This document shows, one piece after another, positions 1 through 6,127 of a stretch of 6,338 nucleotides of DNA. The stretch covers positions 1-6,338 of the forward strand of contig JAKJGD010000135.1 of the NCBI GenBank assembly GCA_022704585.1, read 5' to 3'. The notes beneath the pieces were generated by a model. The model ran no database searches, was not told the origin of the DNA, and saw nothing but the letters and a program-made list of their open reading frames with translations. The stretch is from Spirochaetota bacterium (GTDB taxonomy: Bacteria > Spirochaetota > UBA4802 > UBA5550). How positions within the stretch are numbered: the first letter of the stretch is position 1; the number at the start of each line of letters is the position of its first letter. The position numbers and the translations under genes were made by a program.

Positions 1-712
1 CCGGCTTGAACCCGTCCATGCCGATGGTCCCGATCGCCACGTACGCCGGGGCGGTCACTCCCCTGTCCCGCAGGGACCGGACCAGCGACCGGAAGTCCTT
101 CTTGTACCGCTCCCTGACCGCCGCGTCGCCGTTGCTCCGTTTTTCGGAGCCGCCCTGTATCCAGAACACGTGGGTAATGGCCAGGCCCGCGCGCCGGGCC
201 TCCTCGATCGCGTTCGTCACGCGGCGATGAAGGTATCCTCCCGGAACCCAGTCCGCGATGGCAGTGGAGCCCACGCCGATCGGTATGATGATCACGCGGT
301 CGTACAGTCCCGCGCCGATCAACAGGTCGCCCAGGCGTGTCCAGACGCTGCCCCGGTCGCCGGTGGGGCCCAGGAGCGGGTCCTCGGCCCGGTAGCAGCG
401 GCCGCGGTATAAGTTGATCACCGGCCGGAGGGACCGGTGCAGGGTCTCGCCGTGATTGCCCGTGTTGGACTGTCCCAGCGCCAGCGCCACCATCGTTCTC
501 CCGCTCCCGGCCGCCGCGCACGGGACAACGGTCTTCATCGAGGTGTCCTTGAAACCTATGGAGAGTGGAAAAAGACGGTTCTTGATCGCAAGGAGCTGGG
601 GATAGGGGAACAGGCGGTTCATGTGCGAGTATATGCCATACACGTATGACGACGAGAGGGCCGCGGCGCACGCGACCGCCGCGAGGATGTGCATCAACCG
701 GTTTCTTTTCAT
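1..712 (-). CDS. SASA-domain (sialate O-acetylesterase-like) membrane-anchored esterase, 3' end outside window
   Basis: The first 237 residues are visible; the gene runs off the left edge. Residues 6-28 form a hydrophobic signal anchor or signal peptide after a basic start (MKRNR). The block ALALGQSN (77-83) is the GQSN nucleophile motif of the SASA/DUF303 carbohydrate esterase family, with Ser82 the expected nucleophile. It is followed by family-like segments: DPLLGPTGDRGSVWTRLGD (111-129), IIIPIGVGSTAIADW (141-155) and HVFWIQGGSE (181-190), the last resembling the family's W-x-QGE-D block. The C-terminal Asp/His of the catalytic site would lie beyond the edge. Family members remove O-acetyl groups from sialic acids or other sugars; the substrate here is unknown, and the anchor suggests action in the envelope. 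The start ATG at 712 has GGGAG about 5 nt upstream. It lies 35 nt after the TPR gene, so the two are probably co-transcribed. Absence of activity cannot be judged without the missing C-terminus. Confidence 0.82.
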   Translation of the reverse strand, partial: MKRNRLMHILAAVACAAALSSSYVYGIYSHMNRLFPYPQLLAIKNRLFPLSIGFKDTSMKTVVPCAAAGSGRTMVALALGQSNTGNHGETLHRSLRPVINLYRGRCYRAEDPLLGPTGDRGSVWTRLGDLLIGAGLYDRVIIIPIGVGSTAIADWVPGGYLHRRVTNAIEEARRAGLAITHVFWIQGGSEKRSNGDAAVRERYKKDFRSLVRSLRDRGVTAPAYVAIGTIGMDGFKP

Positions 713-747
713 GGGATCTCCCGATGCCTGCCTGCCGCGGGGAAGGC

Positions 748-2742
748 TTACTTGATCAGTTTGGCCCTGCGTTTTTTCAGCGGGAACACGATATCGGTGG
801 ACCCTATGGCGTCCATGTCGCCCGCCTTCTGTGGCTCGGCATAGGAGACGAGGGTGTCGGATTCCCTTACCGTCAGCACTACTTTTCTGCGGAGCTTGTC
901 GCCCGGCCCCGGATCGTTCCTGAATTTATATATCACGAGCTTTTCGCCCGGCGTTATTCCGTCAAACAGCCCGACGTTTGTTACGATGCCGCCCTCGTTG
1001 ATCTTGAGGACCCTCGCGCGGAAGGGCATTGCTTCGAATAGCCGCTTCGCCGCGCGCAGCGCCAGGCGGGGCAGGGCCTCGGCGCCGGACTCGGTCACCG
1101 TGTACTGCCCGATAATGTATCCCTTCCGGTAATCAAGGATGCTGAAGTCCGCCGTGATGTGATCGCCGGTTTCGAAATACCCGCCGTAAACCACGTAGTC
1201 GACCGGGTCGATCTCGCCCGCGCTGATCTTTTCCTCGATGCGATCGAGCGTCGTGTCCAGATGATCACCGCCGCAGACCATGTCGCAGGCGACGGCGGTC
1301 CGCTTGCGGATACCGACCGGCCGCATCCGGCCGTACTGTCCCAGCACGAAGGTCAGGTGGCTCGCGATCACATCGCCGGCGTCGGGGTGGGGGCTTATCC
1401 TGCCGGCCGGGTCGAACGGGAGGACCAGCACCACGGGAACGTCGCGGGGCGGCTCTTCCGCCGAGTAGCCCTCGCGGTGGTAGAGAAGTTCCCGCCGCTT
1501 CATCACGGCCAGCTCGAGCCTCTCCTGCCAGACCCGGTCCTGCGTGAGCTTGAGTATCTCCTTTATCTCGTCGATGTAGAAGTTGTTATAGCCAAGGGTG
1601 TTGTAAAAGTCCATGAGAAGCTCACGGGCACGCATGTCCATCGGGTTCATCAGGATGGCCCTGCGAAGGTACATCATCGTCCGGTCGGGGAGGTTCTTCC
1701 GCTCGCTTTCAGTAGCCAGCCCGTAGAGCTCCTTGCCCGTGTCCACCCGCGCCGGGTTGCCGATCTTGTAGTCCCTGAATACGAGAAAATCCTCAAGCCT
1801 GCTCCGGAGGACCGAGTCTGCCGGGTCCTTCTTCCGCGCCTTCAGGAATTCCTCCAGCGCCGCGTTCCTGTTGCCGGCGCGGTCATGGGCCACGGCGAGG
1901 CTGTAGAGGAGAATGCCGGTGTCCAGGCCGGAGAGTGCCGTGTTGAAATAGGCGGCCGCCTCGTCATACCTGTTTTCCATCAGGGAGATGTAGCCCATGA
2001 TCCTGTTTGCATGGTAGCCTGTCGGCTGGATGGCGATCGCGTTGGAGAGCGACTCCTTCGCCTCATCCAGCAGGTCCTCGTTCTCGGTGTTGAGGAACTC
2101 GCGGAGGAGCACTTCGCCGAACACGGCGTACCCGCGGGACGACTCGTTGTTGGTGCCGATAGCCTTTTCCGCGTACCTGCGCGCCTCGCCAAGGCGATTC
2201 TCGGAACTCTTGATGTCCGCCATCAGGAGCAGCGCGTCGTAGTGGAACGGTTCGATGCGGAGGATGGCGGCCAGCGCCCGCTTCGCCCATATCTTTTTAC
2301 CCAGGCTCGCGTATACGTACGCGGTGCCGTAACGCGCGTCCAGGTTCTCCGGCGAGAGCTTGAGTGCCCGGTCGAAGTATTGTATTGCGTCCGTGTAGCG
2401 TCCCAGCGCGGTAAGGGTCCTGCCCATGCCGACGATCGGCTCCACCGCCTTCTTGTCAATCGCCATCGCGTCAGTGAAGAGGTCGTAGGACTGCTCGTAC
2501 GCCTCGACCTCGAAATAGGACTTGCCCAGGCCGATCAGGGCGTCGCGGTAGCGCGGGTTGTGGTGTAGGGCGTTTCTGAAGGAGGAGATTGCCCTCTTGT
2601 AGTCCTCTTTCTTGAGGTATTCCCACCCTTCCTTGTTGTAGGCGATGGCGTTCTTCGTGGCTGCGTGCCCTGTCGTAAGCGCGAGGGCGGCGATAAGCGC
2701 GGCGGCCAGCGCCGCGGCCTTCGGTCTGTTCGGTGATTTCAT
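748..2742 (-). CDS. Exported TPR-repeat protein with FlgO/TolB-like and FlgT_C-like C-terminal domains
   Basis: This is a 664-residue protein. Residues 1-27 are a clear Sec signal peptide (basic MKSPNRPK, an Ala/Leu-rich core, probable cleavage after GHA). Residues about 35-310 are helical TPR-type repeats: NKEGWEYLKKEDYKRAISSF, then units near 67, 101, 135, 169, 204, 245 and 276. A further helical stretch, about 350-425, includes MMYLRRAILMNPMDMRARELL. From 434 the fold changes: VPVVLVLPFD and a following helix resemble FlgO/TolB/CsgG-type alpha/beta domains, with VDYVVYGGYFETGDHITADFSI (514-535) as a beta-rich core. Residues about 575-655 (RARVLKINEGGIVTNVGLFDGITPGEKLVIYK) resemble the small beta domain at the FlgT C-terminus. 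Both C-terminal assignments rest on motif resemblance. The only cysteines are C486 and C490. I chose the ATG at 2742 because it gives the signal peptide and has AAGGTG 7 nt upstream; an in-frame ATG at 2814 would bury the signal. Likely role: periplasmic or outer-membrane assembly or scaffold protein. First gene of a two-gene unit with the esterase. Confidence 0.87.
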   Translation of the reverse strand: MKSPNRPKAAALAAALIAALALTTGHAATKNAIAYNKEGWEYLKKEDYKRAISSFRNALHHNPRYRDALIGLGKSYFEVEAYEQSYDLFTDAMAIDKKAVEPIVGMGRTLTALGRYTDAIQYFDRALKLSPENLDARYGTAYVYASLGKKIWAKRALAAILRIEPFHYDALLLMADIKSSENRLGEARRYAEKAIGTNNESSRGYAVFGEVLLREFLNTENEDLLDEAKESLSNAIAIQPTGYHANRIMGYISLMENRYDEAAAYFNTALSGLDTGILLYSLAVAHDRAGNRNAALEEFLKARKKDPADSVLRSRLEDFLVFRDYKIGNPARVDTGKELYGLATESERKNLPDRTMMYLRRAILMNPMDMRARELLMDFYNTLGYNNFYIDEIKEILKLTQDRVWQERLELAVMKRRELLYHREGYSAEEPPRDVPVVLVLPFDPAGRISPHPDAGDVIASHLTFVLGQYGRMRPVGIRKRTAVACDMVCGGDHLDTTLDRIEEKISAGEIDPVDYVVYGGYFETGDHITADFSILDYRKGYIIGQYTVTESGAEALPRLALRAAKRLFEAMPFRARVLKINEGGIVTNVGLFDGITPGEKLVIYKFRNDPGPGDKLRRKVVLTVRESDTLVSYAEPQKAGDMDAIGSTDIVFPLKKRRAKLIK

Positions 2743-2777
2743 CGTATGACACCTTGCATGGCTCAGAATTACCGGAG

Positions 2778-2800
2778 GGCGGCGCCGTTGGGGCGCCGCC
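2778..2800. other. Perfect GC-rich hairpin in the 5' leader of the TPR gene
   Basis: GGCGGCGCC at 2778-2786 pairs with GGCGCCGCC at 2792-2800 around the loop GTTGG, a perfect 9-bp stem made only of G and C. It lies 36 nt upstream of the TPR start codon, in its probable mRNA leader and before the ribosome binding site. No T-run follows on either strand, so it is not a standard terminator. It could stabilise or modulate the leader; no function is established. Confidence 0.6.
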
Positions 2801-2813
2801 GGGATCGGTATCA

Positions 2814-2842
2814 ATAGGAAAACGTTTTGACCGTAAAGTCAA
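2814..2842 (-). promoter_or_regulatory. Possible promoter for the TPR-esterase unit
   Basis: On the minus strand TTGACT (2842-2837) matches a sigma70 -35 box at 5 of 6 positions. At 17-nt spacing TCCTAT (2819-2814) matches only 3 of 6 as a -10. It is the best candidate in the leader and would put the GC hairpin in the transcript. The -10 is weak, so this is tentative. Confidence 0.3.
2827..2842. promoter_or_regulatory. Inverted repeat TTGAC-N6-GTCAA, possible operator
   Basis: TTGACCGTAAAGTCAA is a dyad with 5-bp perfect arms and a 6-nt spacer. It lies between the divergent TPR and hydrolase genes and overlaps the candidate minus-strand -35 box. Size and placement fit a dimeric repressor or activator site. 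Short dyads arise by chance, and no regulator gene is in the window. Confidence 0.3.
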
Positions 2843-2878
2843 GTGAAATATGTCTCATGAGGGGGGCTGATAAAAACA

Positions 2879-2906
2879 TTGACTTTTTTTAATAACTCGA
2901 GAAAAT
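2879..2906 (+). promoter_or_regulatory. Candidate sigma70-type promoter for the hydrolase/pseudo-signal-peptidase unit
   Basis: TTGACT (2879-2884; 5 of 6 consensus) and GAAAAT (2901-2906; 4 of 6) are separated by 16 nt in a locally AT-rich stretch that stands out from the GC-rich surroundings. Transcription would begin around 2913. That gives a leader of roughly 23 nt containing GAGGTG (2918-2923), a Shine-Dalgarno-like site 12 nt before the ATG at 2936. Promoter, leader and start are mutually consistent. Confidence 0.45.
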
Positions 2907-2935
2907 CGAACTTATTAGAGGTGCCGGTACCGGTA

Positions 2936-3595
2936 ATGAAAATCACGTCAAATGTATTCCTTGTGGGTGGATCGAACAACTCGGACCCGACCGACGCGGC
3001 GATTTACCTTATCGTCTCGGGGAGCGAGTCCGCGCTGGTGGACGCGGGCACCGGAAACGGCACCGCCCGTGTTCTGAAGAACATACGGTCTGCAGGCGCC
3101 GATCCGCGAAGCGTCCGGTACCTGTTCCTCACCCACTGCCACTACGACCATACCGGCGGAGCGAACTCAATCAGGAACGATACCGGGTGCAAGATCGTCG
3201 CGCACGAGCTGGACGCCGAATTCCTGGAAGCGGGCGACTCGGAAGTGACCGCCGCGTCCTGGTACGGCACCTGGATGGAGCCGGTCAAGATCGACGTGAA
3301 GGTGCGGGCCAGGGAGAAGCATTTCACCGTGGGATCCCTGGAAACCACGTTCTTCCACACCCCGGGCCATTCGCCCGGCTCCGCGGTTCTGACCATGGTC
3401 TCGGACGGGAAACTCGTACTCTTCGGCCAGGACGTCCATGGCCCACTGAACGACGCCCTCCGCTCGGTGAGGAAGGACTACGAGAAGTCCCTGGAATTCA
3501 TGCTCTCGCTGGACGCGGACATCCTGTGCGAGGGACACTTCGGCGTGTACGTGGGCAGGGAAAAGGTCCGCGACTTCATCGAGTCGTTTTTATAA
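2936..3595 (+). CDS. Metallo-beta-lactamase-fold hydrolase (glyoxalase II-like)
   Basis: A 219-residue soluble protein with the full dinuclear metal-binding set of the MBL superfamily, numbered from the ATG at 2936: HCHYDH at 67-72 (H67, H69, D71, H72), TPGHSPGS with H145, GQD with D166, and EGH with H201. The early strand SALVDAGTG (32-40) carries the usual Asp. Length and motif spacing fit the single-domain glyoxalase II-like or lactonase-like hydrolases, which cut thioesters, lactones or other esters; the substrate cannot be read from sequence. No signal peptide is seen, so it is probably cytoplasmic. The start MKITSNVFLVGG is typical of the family. A frame extension to a TTG at 2879 would add 19 unconserved residues and overlap the apparent promoter, so it was not used. 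The next gene begins 15 nt downstream, implying co-transcription. Confidence 0.9.
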   Translation: MKITSNVFLVGGSNNSDPTDAAIYLIVSGSESALVDAGTGNGTARVLKNIRSAGADPRSVRYLFLTHCHYDHTGGANSIRNDTGCKIVAHELDAEFLEAGDSEVTAASWYGTWMEPVKIDVKVRAREKHFTVGSLETTFFHTPGHSPGSAVLTMVSDGKLVLFGQDVHGPLNDALRSVRKDYEKSLEFMLSLDADILCEGHFGVYVGREKVRDFIESFL

Positions 3596-3610
3596 ACGGG
3601 ACCCCGCTGC

Positions 3611-4507
3611 ATGGCCGACAGGATCATACGCACGATCAAGACCGAGGCGAGAAAGCCCGGCCGCTCCCTTCTCCTTTCGCTTTTCTTCACGGGCCTGGGG
3701 CAGATGTACAACGGCGAGCTTGCCAAGGGCGCAGCATTATGCCTGATGCGGGCCATGGCGCTCGTGGCGCTCCCGCTCTCCGTCATGGAGAGGCCGGCGG
3801 CGCCGTCGGCGGTCACCGCGCTCTGTCTCCTGGCCGCGGTCCTTGCGCTGACGGCCGCGTCGCCAGTTGAGGCCTTCATCCGCGCCCGCCGGCGCACGGA
3901 CCTGCCCGTGCGCGGGTACGGGACTGCGCCATGGTACTTCGCTTACGCCGCCGCATGCTCCGCGGTCACAACCGCGGCCGTAATTCTCCTCGCTTCCTTT
4001 TTCACGGCCAGGCTGGTAGATGACGGCGCCGCCGGGCCGCTGCTCGGGCCCGGGGATGTCGTGCTCGTGTGCCGCTATCGGCCGGAGGGCGTCGGCCGGG
4101 GTGAGCTCGCGATAATCGACGGCGCTCCGGCGCGGGTAATAGCGCTGCAGGGGGACGCGGTAACATACGATGGTAACATTTTCTTCGTCAACGGCAGGGC
4201 GCTTTCCCTCGGCTTCCTCAACGACCGCGCCATTGCCCGCTTCACCGCGGACAGGGGAGACGTTCTGTCCGAGACCGGTGATGCGGGAAAGTACCCGGTG
4301 CGCTTCAAGCGCTCTCCGGCGGTCACCCTTGCCGGGCTGGAGCCGAAGGTGCCGGCGGGGCACCTGCTGGTCGCCTCGGACACCCGTCTGGAGAAAAATT
4401 TCGCCCGTATCGTGCCGGCCGGTTCGGTCCGGGGGAGGGTGGCCGGGATACTCTTCTCGGAGCGGCTGTCGAAGATCGGCATGAACGCGTTCGGGGGGCT
4501 GCGATAG
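3611..4507 (+). CDS. Membrane protein with signal peptidase I (S26)-like domain lacking the catalytic Ser and Lys
   Basis: This is a 298-residue protein. The N-terminal half is membrane-embedded, with hydrophobic segments at about 18-33, 40-57, 66-83 and 108-132; FFTGLGQMYNGELAKG (25-40) resembles the PGLGQxYNG motif of TM2-like membrane scaffolds. The C-terminal half follows signal peptidase I boxes. GAAGPLLGPGDVVLV (139-153) aligns with GSMEPTLxxGDxVLV, placing Ala140 at the nucleophilic Ser. ARVIALQGDAVTYDGNIFFVNG (174-195) aligns with KRVIGLPGDxV...VNG, placing Ala174 at the general-base Lys. AGHLLVASDTR (249-259) replaces the GHyfvxGDNRD box, and FARIVPAGSVRGRVAGILF (264-282) matches the closing strand. 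No Ser occurs between 130 and 198 and no Lys between 40 and 226, so no nearby substitute is visible. The fold is therefore kept but classical peptidase activity is unlikely; a binding or scaffold role is inferred. Its ribosome site is weak, so translation may be coupled to the hydrolase gene 15 nt upstream. Confidence 0.8.
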   Translation: MADRIIRTIKTEARKPGRSLLLSLFFTGLGQMYNGELAKGAALCLMRAMALVALPLSVMERPAAPSAVTALCLLAAVLALTAASPVEAFIRARRRTDLPVRGYGTAPWYFAYAAACSAVTTAAVILLASFFTARLVDDGAAGPLLGPGDVVLVCRYRPEGVGRGELAIIDGAPARVIALQGDAVTYDGNIFFVNGRALSLGFLNDRAIARFTADRGDVLSETGDAGKYPVRFKRSPAVTLAGLEPKVPAGHLLVASDTRLEKNFARIVPAGSVRGRVAGILFSERLSKIGMNAFGGLR

Positions 4508-4529
4508 GTCCGCAGGCGCTTGCGGACCT
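4506..4529. terminator. Hairpin between convergent genes, possible bidirectional terminator
   Basis: AGGTCCGCA (4506-4514) pairs perfectly with TGCGGACCT (4521-4529) around the loop GGCGCT. The stem begins inside the TAG stop codon of the pseudo-signal-peptidase gene and sits 15 nt from the stop of the convergent flotillin gene. No T-run follows on either side, so if it terminates transcription it is not the classical intrinsic type; it may instead protect mRNA 3' ends. Confidence 0.5.
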
Positions 4530-4543
4530 GTCGATGGATGATA

Positions 4544-6085
4544 TTATTTCCGCTTCTTTTCCTCTTCCGCTTTTTTCTCGCCGCCTGCCATGTGGCCGAG
4601 GTAATCGGGAAGCTGCACCCCGGCCATGCGCGCGACATCCTGAAGCGGCGGGATGCTCTTGATCATGCCCGCGAGAAAGTTCGCGGTCGAGGAGCCGCCC
4701 GAGGCCGAGTCCCAGACCGTTACCTTGTCGATCCGGATGTTCTTGATCGCCTCCACCTGGAGCTGCACGATCTCCTGCAGCTTCTCTATCATGAGGATGG
4801 TAGATGCCGCGGTCGCGTCGCCGTTGCAGCTCGCAAGGAGGTTCTGGTAGCCGGAGGCCTTCGCCTCGAGCACCTGGCGTATGCCCCGTGCCTCCGCCTC
4901 GTATTTCATGAGCACGGCGTCCGCTTCGCCCCTGGCCTGGCGGCGGGTCTGTTCCGCCCCGGCCTCGGCCATGATCTCGATGTTGCGCTTCTCGATCTCT
5001 TTCTTCACGACCTCCTCGGCGTTAAGCCGCTCCTGCTCGGCAAGGTACTGGGCCTTCTGTATCTCCGCAGCGGCGGCAAGCCGCGCCGTCTCCGATTTCT
5101 GCTGGGCCTCGGCCTGGCGCACCTTGTACTCCGCGTCCGCGGCGGCGATGTCGGCCTTCGCCCTGTTCTCGCCTACCACCGCCTCCGCCTCCTGCTGCTG
5201 CACGTACACGCGCTGCTCGGCCTCGGCCTTTTTCTTTCCCTTCATGGCCTCGGCCAGGTTCTCGGCCACGCGGATTTCCTTCTCCCTGTTTGCCGCCGCC
5301 TCGCCGATGATGGCCGCCGCTTCCTGCTGCTGGAGGAAGATGCGCTGGTCGGCTTCGGCCTTCTTCTTGCCCTTGGAGGACTCGGCCTCGTTTTCGGCCA
5401 CGCGGATTTCCTTCTCCCGGTTGGCGCCGGACTGGCCGACCGCGCCCAGCTTCTCCTGCTCGGCCACGTCCACCCGGGCCTTGTTGATCGCCTCGGACGC
5501 CGATTTTTTACCGATGCTCTCAATGTAGTCCGAGGTATCGGTAATGTCGGTGATGTTCACGTTTATCAGGTAAAGGCCGATCTTGTTCAGCTCGGGCTCC
5601 ACGTTCTTCCTGATGGATTCCAGGAAGCTTTCCCGGTCTTGGTTGATCTGCTCGATGGTGAGCGAGGCCACCGTAAGCCGCAGCTGGCCGAAGATGATCT
5701 CGCGCGACATCTCCTCGATCCGCTCGGCCTCGAGGTTCAGGAGCCGCACTGCCGCGTTGTTCATGATGGCCGGGTCCGTGCTGATCCCCACCGTGAAGGT
5801 GCTGGGCACGTTGATCCGAATGTTCTGGAGCGAGAGCGCGTTCTGCAGAGGGATGTTGATGGTCATGGGGGTCAGCGACATGAACGCGTAATCCTGGATC
5901 AGCGGCCAGACGAAGGTCCCGCCTCCGTGGATGCACCGGGCCGACTGTCCCTCGCCCACCTTGCCGTACACGACCAGTATCTGGTCGGACGGGCACCGCT
6001 TGTAGCGGGACGCCCAGAACAGGGCTATTATCAGGAGCAGGGTGACCAGCACGATAATGAGAATGCCGAAGCTCAATCCGATCAT
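4544..6085 (-). CDS. Flotillin family protein (YqiK/FloT-like SPFH membrane scaffold)
   Basis: This is a 513-residue protein. Residues 2-24 are one hydrophobic membrane segment, followed by RYKRCPSDQILVVYGKVG (27-44), the usual entry of bacterial flotillins. The SPFH/PHB domain spans about 30-200 and ends NVNITDITDTSDYIESIGKK. Residues about 200-410 are a long Ala/Glu/Lys/Gln-rich coiled coil. The C-terminus has the family's IDKVTVWDS (452-460), then SIPPLQDVARMAGVQLPDYLG (477-497), and a charged Lys/Glu tail. Flotillins oligomerise under the membrane and organise microdomains that gather signalling, transport and quality-control proteins. The coiled coil contains a 44-residue tandem duplication, described separately. 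The ATG at 6085 is chosen because GGAGGA lies 6 nt before it; the ATG at 6106 in the same frame lacks a comparable site and would add seven residues. The upstream neighbour is an NfeD-like gene, the standard partner of this family, 42 nt away. Confidence 0.93.
   Translation of the reverse strand: MIGLSFGILIIVLVTLLLIIALFWASRYKRCPSDQILVVYGKVGEGQSARCIHGGGTFVWPLIQDYAFMSLTPMTINIPLQNALSLQNIRINVPSTFTVGISTDPAIMNNAAVRLLNLEAERIEEMSREIIFGQLRLTVASLTIEQINQDRESFLESIRKNVEPELNKIGLYLINVNITDITDTSDYIESIGKKSASEAINKARVDVAEQEKLGAVGQSGANREKEIRVAENEAESSKGKKKAEADQRIFLQQQEAAAIIGEAAANREKEIRVAENLAEAMKGKKKAEAEQRVYVQQQEAEAVVGENRAKADIAAADAEYKVRQAEAQQKSETARLAAAAEIQKAQYLAEQERLNAEEVVKKEIEKRNIEIMAEAGAEQTRRQARGEADAVLMKYEAEARGIRQVLEAKASGYQNLLASCNGDATAASTILMIEKLQEIVQLQVEAIKNIRIDKVTVWDSASGGSSTANFLAGMIKSIPPLQDVARMAGVQLPDYLGHMAGGEKKAEEEKKRK
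5165..5428 (-). repeat. In-frame tandem duplication of a 132-bp (44-residue) unit within the flotillin coiled coil
   Basis: Residues 220-263 and 264-307 of the flotillin line up without gaps, with 32 of 44 identical by eye. Both contain ANREKEIRVAEN, KGKKKAEA and QQQEA. At the DNA level the offset is exactly 132 bp; for example CACGCGGATTTCCTTCTCC recurs at 5267 and 5399. The residues just before (AEQEKLGAVGQS, 208-219) look like the tail of a third, partial unit. Confidence 0.85.
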
Positions 6086-6091
6086 GAGTTG

Positions 6092-6097
6092 TCCTCC
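6092..6097 (-). promoter_or_regulatory. Ribosome binding site of the flotillin gene
   Basis: On the minus strand GGAGGA (6097-6092) lies 6 nt before the ATG at 6085. It is the strongest Shine-Dalgarno match in the window and decides the start in favour of MIGLSFG over the upstream in-frame ATG at 6106. Confidence 0.8.
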
Positions 6098-6111
6098 ATG
6101 TAGCACGTTGC

Positions 6112-6126
6112 CCCGATGGTATCGGG
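6112..6126. other. Small hairpin in the nfeD-flotillin spacer
   Basis: CCCGAT (6112-6117) pairs with ATCGGG (6121-6126) around a 3-nt loop, starting 1 nt after the NfeD-like stop codon. No T-run follows in the direction of transcription (the next bases are G, C and A-rich). It may be a processing or stability element that sets unequal levels of the two proteins, or a weak attenuator. It is short enough to be chance. Confidence 0.35.
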
Positions 6127-6127
6127 A

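Noticed and set aside
1159..2568. 469-residue open frame on the plus strand opposite the TPR gene
   Set aside because: Shadow of the TPR coding frame: no domain, Val/Arg/His-rich composition, and the opposite strand encodes a protein with a signal peptide and repeats.
2743..2814. N-terminal extension of the TPR protein to the ATG at 2814
   Set aside because: It would place 24 residues, partly encoded by the GC hairpin, ahead of a textbook signal peptide; the ATG at 2742 has its own well-spaced AAGGTG.
2879..2935. TTG start at 2879 for the MBL hydrolase
   Set aside because: The extension has no family resemblance, its first codons double as the candidate -35 box, and the ATG at 2936 gives the usual MKIT..V..VGG beginning.
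2936..3595. Naming the MBL protein as an AHL lactonase, glyoxalase II or beta-lactamase
   Set aside because: The metal ligands are general to the superfamily. No substrate-defining features or signal peptide are seen, so only the fold-level name is supported.
5165..5428. CRISPR-like or mobile repeat interpretation of the 132-bp repeats
   Set aside because: The repeats are in frame within a coding coiled coil, contiguous and without spacers, so internal gene duplication explains them.
4520..6103. 527-residue open frame on the plus strand opposite the flotillin gene
   Set aside because: It is the antisense of a clear SPFH/flotillin gene. Its Leu/His/Arg/Gly-rich composition is what GC-rich, codon-biased DNA gives on the reverse strand; no recognisable motif or ribosome site supports it.
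6086..6106. ATG at 6106 as the flotillin start
   Set aside because: The strong GGAGGA site lies within this stretch and serves the ATG at 6085.
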